Shown here: positions 6,537 through 9,505 of the stretch, piece after piece | How positions within the stretch are numbered: position 1 is the first letter of the stretch | Layout of the letters: each line of letters begins with the position of its first letter | Assembly (NCBI GenBank): GCA_030040815.1 | Contig: JASHSZ010000556.1 | Span: 1-9,505, forward strand | Length of the DNA stretch: 9,505 nucleotides | Direction of reading: 5' to 3' | DNA from: Streptosporangiaceae bacterium | GTDB taxonomy: Bacteria > Actinomycetota > Actinomycetes > Streptosporangiales > Streptosporangiaceae | Notes under the pieces: model-generated | What the model saw: the letters and a program-made list of their open reading frames with translations, nothing else | What the model was told of the DNA's origin: nothing | The model's database searches: none | Translations under genes and position numbers: made by a program

Positions 6537-7097
6537 ATGTTCGGTTCGCCGGGACCGTTCCCAGACGACAGCGGCCCGTCGAGGCACTGCGCTGCTGGTG
6601 AGCACCAGGACTGTGGTCATGTGGCATTCGCATCTCGGACGCTGCGTGGCGGGCGGCTGCAGTCCACGATCATTTTGTGCCGCTGCGACTGCCATGAAGC
6701 GTGCTCTCTGACGGGCTGGGAGCACGTCCCCCTGACGGCATGGCAAGAACTGTGCGAGTGCCCGGGTGCAGCTCGCCAGCGCGCGTGGAAGGAAAACATC
6801 GACGATCCGTGGCCGGGTGCGCGAGAGCATCGGGAACGACAGCGGTATGCGGAACAGGAGCGCAAGGAAGCCCGCCACCAGGCGTTCCGGGCCGCTTCCG
6901 AAGCTGCGCCAGGGAAGACCCGCCGGCAGGTACGGGAGCTTTACCTCGCCGAACTTCGAGCGCGCGGATGTGCGGACCCGCTGGACGGCGACGACCTCCT
7001 CGAAGCAGAGGTCGATGCCATGATGCGCCGCCCGCTTCGTGCACTCGGAAGGCTCGCGCATGCAATGCTCAAGCTAACTCGCGAAGAGATGCTGTAG
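6537..7097 (+). CDS. Cys/His-rich hypothetical protein, probable metal-binding N-terminus
   Basis: Starting at the ATG with an upstream AGGGG gives 186 residues. The N-terminal quarter clusters possible zinc ligands: C18, H23, C26 and H28 (in HCAAGEHQDCGH), then C48, C50, C52, H53 and C56 (LCRCDCHEAC), with C73 and C75 (ELCECPG) a little further on. The GxHxxCxH ... CxCxCH arrangement recurs in small uncharacterised actinobacterial and actinophage proteins and is likely a zinc-binding fold; that is inference. The rest is a long charged helix (about 88-145, rich in Arg/Glu/Gln, for example REHRERQRYAEQERKEARHQ), a probable coiled coil. A second helical stretch ends in LTREEML. There are no membrane segments or signal peptide. 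No neighbour suggests a role. A nucleic-acid or protein adaptor is possible but unproven. Confidence 0.65.
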   Translation: MFGSPGPFPDDSGPSRHCAAGEHQDCGHVAFASRTLRGGRLQSTIILCRCDCHEACSLTGWEHVPLTAWQELCECPGAARQRAWKENIDDPWPGAREHRERQRYAEQERKEARHQAFRAASEAAPGKTRRQVRELYLAELRARGCADPLDGDDLLEAEVDAMMRRPLRALGRLAHAMLKLTREEML

Positions 7098-7204
7098 GCC
7101 GTCGCCCGTTTCCCGCCCACTTGGCTGCCTTGGTATGTATCTGCCGACGAGAGATGCCCTCTGAACGGGCGAGGAGCAAGGCCAGCCCTCCGGGCCGCTA
7201 AAAC

Positions 7205-7218
7205 CTGCGGCACCGCAG
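7205..7218 (+). promoter_or_regulatory. Dyad just upstream of the 137-residue gene
   Basis: CTGCGG-CA-CCGCAG is a near-perfect 14-base dyad ending six bases before the Shine-Dalgarno sequence. The position suits an operator or a small translation-affecting hairpin. No regulator gene is adjacent. Confidence 0.35.
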
Positions 7219-7224
7219 ATCCGC

Positions 7225-7231
7225 AAGGAGG
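7225..7231 (+). promoter_or_regulatory. Strong Shine-Dalgarno (AAGGAGG)
   Basis: AAGGAGG with an 8-base spacer to ATG 7240 is the strongest ribosome binding site in the window. It suggests high translation of the next gene. Confidence 0.8.
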
Positions 7232-7239
7232 CGACCTCA

Positions 7240-7653
7240 ATGACCAACTTCAACGACGCCGAGATCACGAGCCTGTACGTCAGCGCGACAGCCGCCCCTG
7301 GCATCCAGGATGATGCGCCGAATGCCCCTGGCGGTGGAGACTACGACGTGACACTGGAGATGGTGGCCGGCGGCGCCCTCGCCGGGCCGTACAAGCTGAT
7401 CACCACCTGCAGCAACGTGTCGAAAACCGCGCCGACGGGGCTGAACCCGCCCAGTCCGCTCAACGGGACGGCTAATTTCGCCGTGGCGCCCTGGACGGGC
7501 GGGCCGACGACATTCGTGTTCAACCAGACGGTGACGATTCCGCTCAGCGTCGGCGCGGGTGGCGGCGATGTCTACCAGTACACCGCGTCCCTGCTCAGCA
7601 GCACCGGCCAGATTGTCTCGACCAAGCAGAGCGATTTGTTCACCCTGCTGTGA
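7240..7653 (+). CDS. Orphan Ser/Thr/Gly-rich protein, probably beta-sandwich
   Basis: I do not recognise this 137-residue product. It is acidic with only three lysines (52, 62, 129), one cysteine (57) and no arginine. It is rich in Thr, Gly, Ala, Pro and Ser. Alternating hydrophobic strands are visible: YDVTLEMV (35-42), GPYKLITTCSNV (49-60), GTANFAVAPW (76-85), TTFVFNQTVTIPLSV (90-104), DVYQYTASLLSS (110-121) and GQIVSTKQSDLFTLL (123-137). This pattern suits an Ig-like or similar beta-sandwich. It has no signal peptide, transmembrane segment or lipobox, so it would be cytoplasmic unless exported by a route not visible here. The start is secured by AAGGAGG. A branched hairpin 41 bases after the stop is the probable end of its own transcript. 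It appears monocistronic, between an uncharacterised Cys/His protein and the ohr gene. Confidence 0.75.
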   Translation: MTNFNDAEITSLYVSATAAPGIQDDAPNAPGGGDYDVTLEMVAGGALAGPYKLITTCSNVSKTAPTGLNPPSPLNGTANFAVAPWTGGPTTFVFNQTVTIPLSVGAGGGDVYQYTASLLSSTGQIVSTKQSDLFTLL

Positions 7654-7693
7654 CCAGTTTCCGTAGTCGTGCGGGTTCACGGCCGCTGACAAG

Positions 7694-7738
7694 CCCGGGT
7701 GCCCGCACGCGCTCGGCCTGCAAGCTGAGCCACCCGGG
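7694..7738 (+). terminator. Bulged two-part hairpin after the orphan gene
   Basis: CCCGGGTG (7694-7701) pairs with CACCCGGG (7731-7738). Inside it GCTCGGC (7711-7717) pairs with GCTGAGC (7724-7730) through one G-U, leaving a six-base loop and a nine-base bulge on the left. The stem is followed by GTTTCGTT, a mildly T-rich tail. A terminator is the likely role. Confidence 0.45.
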
Positions 7739-7868
7739 GTTTCGTTCCGCATCGCGCGCCGCTTTGCCCTCATGCCGCCTACGGTGCGCGAGGTGGGGCG
7801 ACCGAGCTCGCTGGCGCTGGCAGCGGACGGCGAATCGAGAAGGACAATGGCAGTGAGGTGGCGACGGG

Positions 7869-7876
7869 AAGGAGAA
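7869..7876 (+). promoter_or_regulatory. Ribosome binding site of the ohr gene
   Basis: AAGGAGAA lies just before the GTG at 7881. It sets GTG as the start over an ATG at 7848, which is in another frame. Confidence 0.7.
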
Positions 7877-7880
7877 GCGA

Positions 7881-8351
7881 GTGGCCGTTCAGCTGCAGAA
7901 GATTCTCTACACGGCCGAGGCGCATGTTCAGGGTGGACGGCAGGGCCACGGCCGGACCAGCGACGGCCGGCTTGAGGTCGACCTGTCGGTGCCAGCGGAG
8001 ATGAGTGGCGACGGCGGTCCTGGTACCAACCCCGAGCAGCTGTTCGCGGTCGGCTACGCCGCCTGCTTCCAGTCCGCGCTGCTCGGCGTCGCCCGCGGCC
8101 GCGGCCTCGACGCGTCCGGGTCGCAGATCACCTCGAAGGTCGGCATTGGGCCGACCGGTCACGGTGGCTTCGGCCTGGCGGTGTCGCTCGACCTGCACGT
8201 GCCGGGCCTGTCCGCCGTGGAGGCCAGCGAGCTAATGGCCCGAGCGCACCAGCGCTGTCCCTACTCGGTTGCCACCCGCGGCAACATCGATGTCACGCTC
8301 ACTGTGGACGGGATGCCGCTCGAGCAGAGCGCCGAGGCAGATGCCAGCTAG
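7881..8351 (+). CDS. ohr: Organic hydroperoxide reductase (Ohr/OsmC family)
   Basis: This 156-residue cytoplasmic thiol peroxidase reduces organic and lipid hydroperoxides and works as a dimer, recharged by lipoylated proteins in characterised members. The sequence fits Ohr rather than OsmC: KILYTAEAHVQGGRQGHGRTSDG (7-29) contains the active-site Arg20, and GTNPEQLFAVGYAACFQSAL (48-67) carries Glu52 and the peroxidatic Cys62. AHQRCPYSVATRGNIDV (122-138) carries the resolving Cys126. Both cysteines of the two-Cys mechanism are therefore present, and length is typical (about 140-155). The Gln after Cys-Phe at position 64 is a common site of variation. Ohr is usually controlled by the MarR-type peroxide sensor OhrR, but no ohrR is visible here. 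The start is GTG 7881, with a good AAGGAG. A small terminator follows the stop, so it is probably a single-gene unit. Confidence 0.94.
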   Translation: MAVQLQKILYTAEAHVQGGRQGHGRTSDGRLEVDLSVPAEMSGDGGPGTNPEQLFAVGYAACFQSALLGVARGRGLDASGSQITSKVGIGPTGHGGFGLAVSLDLHVPGLSAVEASELMARAHQRCPYSVATRGNIDVTLTVDGMPLEQSAEADAS

Positions 8352-8421
8352 CTTGACTGGCCTGCGTGCACCACCTCCTCGCGACGACCGGGCCGGTGCG
8401 CGCGCTCAATCCGGGTCGGAT

Positions 8422-8440
8422 TGGGGGTCTACCCCCATTT
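8422..8440 (+). terminator. Intrinsic terminator after ohr
   Basis: TGGGGG-TCTA-CCCCCA forms a 6-bp stem with a four-base loop and is followed by TTT. It lies 70 bases past the ohr stop codon. The short stem plus T-run is the most classical terminator in the window. Confidence 0.5.
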
Positions 8441-8472
8441 CGCCGCGCCCGGAACAGCGGAACACTCGCTGA

Positions 8473-8607
8473 CTGCGGGGTACTTGCCACGGTGCCGAGT
8501 TCGCAGTACCGCGACCGGAGAGGGTCTGCGCCGACGTCAGCAAGCGGTATGACAACGGCGGGGCATTCGCGGTCGAGAAGGTGAGCCTCGCTGTCATGGG
8601 GTGGTAG
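8473..8607 (+). pseudogene. Possible remnant of an ABC transporter ATPase N-terminus
   Basis: The open frame contains CADVSKRYDNGGAFAVEKVSLAV (8530-8595), the layout that opens many ABC ATPases: 'vsKrYg...aval.dvSL.v..Ge'. It ends at a TAG (8605) just where the Walker A region should approach. There is no start codon or ribosome binding site, and no Walker A motif appears in any plus frame nearby. If real, it is a short relic. The match rests on about 20 residues and could be chance. Confidence 0.35.
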
Positions 8608-8762
8608 GGCCTGAGTACGCGTACCGGATGGGTGCTACGCGGTCCGCTGCGGCCAATGCCAGCGGTCCGGCGGGCCCGAGCGGCGTGGCCGGTGCAGGGG
8701 CACGGCTATGAACACTCGCCCGGTGCTGCGCGCGGCGTCAGGGCGGAGCCTGGCGCCACCGC

Positions 8763-8987
8763 GCAGACATTCGTGATCCGGCTCGGATCGCCGGCGAGGT
8801 CTGCGTGCCTGGCAACACCCCGGCGCTGATGACCGGCGGGCAGACGCTGACGCGCATCGAACCGGGCACCGGCATCGACCAGTACGACGTCGGCCTTCGG
8901 CCAGGGGTCAGCTCTAGCGACCACGTCCGCAAGCTGAATGACGCGGGAACGGGCTTGGCCGGGCGGCTCAGCCGGCCGCCCGGTTGA
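8763..8987 (+). pseudogene. Coding-like fragment, possibly from an ABC exporter permease
   Basis: The frame reads DIRDPARIAGEVCVPGN, then TGGQTLTRIEPGTGIDQYDV, then GLRPGVSSSDHVRKLNDAG, with third positions overwhelmingly G or C. The phrase 'DQYDVGLRPGVSSSDHV' resembles the extracytoplasmic part of FtsX/MacB-type permeases ('yqVaLrpGtdadaya'), but I am not sure. No start or ribosome binding site fits. The frame runs to a stop at 8985 that overlaps the end of the minus-strand dioxygenase. Placed about 200 bases after an ABC ATPase-like fragment, it may be the second half of a deleted exporter. Confidence 0.3.
8959..8983 (-). terminator. Hairpin over the dioxygenase stop codon
   Basis: CCGGGCGGC (8959-8967) pairs perfectly with GCCGCCCGG (8975-8983). 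The loop of seven bases contains the TGA of the minus-strand dioxygenase. No U-run follows, so any termination here would be U-independent. Confidence 0.4.
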
Positions 8988-9505
8988 GCCGGAAGTCGTG
9001 CCGGAGCGAGTACCACGCCTGGCCGGGCGGTACCCCGTCGGGAGCGGTGCCGCCAGGCTCGTGCCGCTCGAACGTGCGTACCAGGCTGGACTTCACCGCG
9101 AACACCGCGTCGCTCGTCAGGTACTTGCTGTCGGCGTCGAAGATGTGCGTCGCCACGCTCTGGTAGCCGGGCGCAGTCACGATCACGTGGATGTGCGCCG
9201 GCCGCCACGGGTGCCGCCCGGTCCGGGCGAGCAACTGCCCGACCGGCCCGTCGGCCGGGATCGGGTAGTCGGTCGGGCGCACGCCAAGGAACGCGAAGCC
9301 GCCGTCCTGCTGGGTGCGGAAGATGCCGCGCAGGTTCTCGGGCGGAGAGTCCGGATTCTGCACGGCGTACAGCATGTCGTCGGCGTTCTGCCAGACATCC
9401 AGCGTCGCACCGGCGATCGGCTCGCCGTCGGTGTCGGTGACCCGTCCGCTGTACCACGTCAGCTCGCCGGACGGGCGCTCGATGATCGACGCACCGTACT
9501 CGCGC
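8968..9505 (-). CDS. Intradiol ring-cleavage dioxygenase (catechol/hydroxyquinol 1,2-type), 5' end outside the window
   Basis: The last 178 residues of a non-haem Fe(III) dioxygenase that opens an aromatic ring between two hydroxyls (ortho cleavage) are visible. Relative to the internal Met at 9375, the four iron ligands are all present: Tyr3 (in LYAVQ), Tyr37 (in DYPIP), and His61 and His63 in RPAHIH. The Arg of that motif, needed for substrate binding in catechol 1,2-dioxygenases, is also kept. Supporting features are GEPIAGATLDVWQ, LRGIFRTQQDGGFAFLGVRP, and HIFDADSKYLTSDAVF near the C-terminus. GRHPWRPAHIH and the FDAD...YL.SDAVF tail are closest to hydroxyquinol 1,2-dioxygenases, so the substrate is more likely hydroxyquinol or a substituted catechol than plain catechol. 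That is inference. The frame continues without a stop to the right edge; the Met at 9375 is internal because the conserved GEPIAGATLDVWQ precedes it. Products would feed the beta-ketoadipate or maleylacetate route. Confidence 0.92.
   Translation of the reverse strand, partial: REYGASIIERPSGELTWYSGRVTDTDGEPIAGATLDVWQNADDMLYAVQNPDSPPENLRGIFRTQQDGGFAFLGVRPTDYPIPADGPVGQLLARTGRHPWRPAHIHVIVTAPGYQSVATHIFDADSKYLTSDAVFAVKSSLVRTFERHEPGGTAPDGVPPGQAWYSLRHDFRLNRAAG

Larger units (their letters stand above)
8352..8967. other. Gene-poor stretch with coding debris
   Basis: No intact gene is seen between ohr and the dioxygenase. Besides the ohr terminator it holds a hairpin GGTACT/AGTACC (8479-8484 with 8505-8510), a 10-base palindrome GTACGCGTAC (8615-8624), and the two coding-like fragments listed separately. 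A potential start ATGAACACTCGCCCG at 8708 has an AGGGG before it, but its frame closes after about 22 codons. Confidence 0.6.

Noticed and set aside
7237..7773. Minus-strand open frame of 178 residues opposite the orphan gene
   Set aside because: The plus-strand gene has a strong AAGGAGG and sensible composition; the opposite frame is Arg-rich and has no ribosome binding site.
8738..9457. Minus-strand open frame of 239 residues over the dioxygenase
   Set aside because: It is a shadow frame; the true dioxygenase frame carries all the catalytic motifs.
1..9505. CRISPR arrays, tRNA/rRNA genes, insertion-sequence ends
   Set aside because: No regularly spaced direct repeats, no cloverleaf, no rRNA-like stretch and no transposase motif were found on either strand.

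Overview
The window is high-GC DNA with strong G/C third-codon bias, GTG as well as ATG starts, at least one transcript that looks leaderless, and protein families typical of free-living Actinobacteria. The sequence alone does not settle the genus. It reads as an ordinary chromosomal segment with several decayed genes; I see no CRISPR array, integrase, transposase or complete mobile element.

Left part (1-1186): on the minus strand, the membrane segments of an actinobacterial sensor-kinase-type protein run off the left edge. The gene is broken by an in-frame TAG and by a frame change just upstream of it. A small plus-strand multi-spanning membrane protein follows (644-1045). It converges on a long minus-strand gene, with two hairpins between them.

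Centre (1187-5378): a 906-residue cytoplasmic glycoside hydrolase of the GH63/MGH1-like type is on the minus strand. A 145-residue conserved actinobacterial hypothetical lies upstream of it on the same strand, and a perfect 14-bp stem sits in the gap between them. Divergent from these is a SpoU/TrmH-family RNA 2'-O-methyltransferase, whose -10 box lies only nine bases before its ATG.

Right part (5379-9505): all intact genes but the last are on the plus strand: a class I SAM-dependent methyltransferase split by one frameshift, a Cys/His-rich hypothetical, a Ser/Thr/Gly-rich orphan with a very strong ribosome binding site, and an Ohr-type organic hydroperoxide reductase followed by a small terminator. 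About 600 bases without an intact gene come next. They carry two short coding-like fragments resembling an ABC ATPase N-terminus and, more doubtfully, an FtsX/MacB-type permease piece. The window ends inside a minus-strand intradiol ring-cleavage dioxygenase with all four iron ligands present.

The intact genes do not form an obvious pathway. Ohr (peroxide detoxification) and the aromatic-ring dioxygenase would both suit an aerobic soil lifestyle, but nothing here links them in one operon. The least explained items are the decayed kinase, the ABC debris, the Cys/His protein, the orphan 137-residue protein and the alternating hairpin upstream of the glycosidase.
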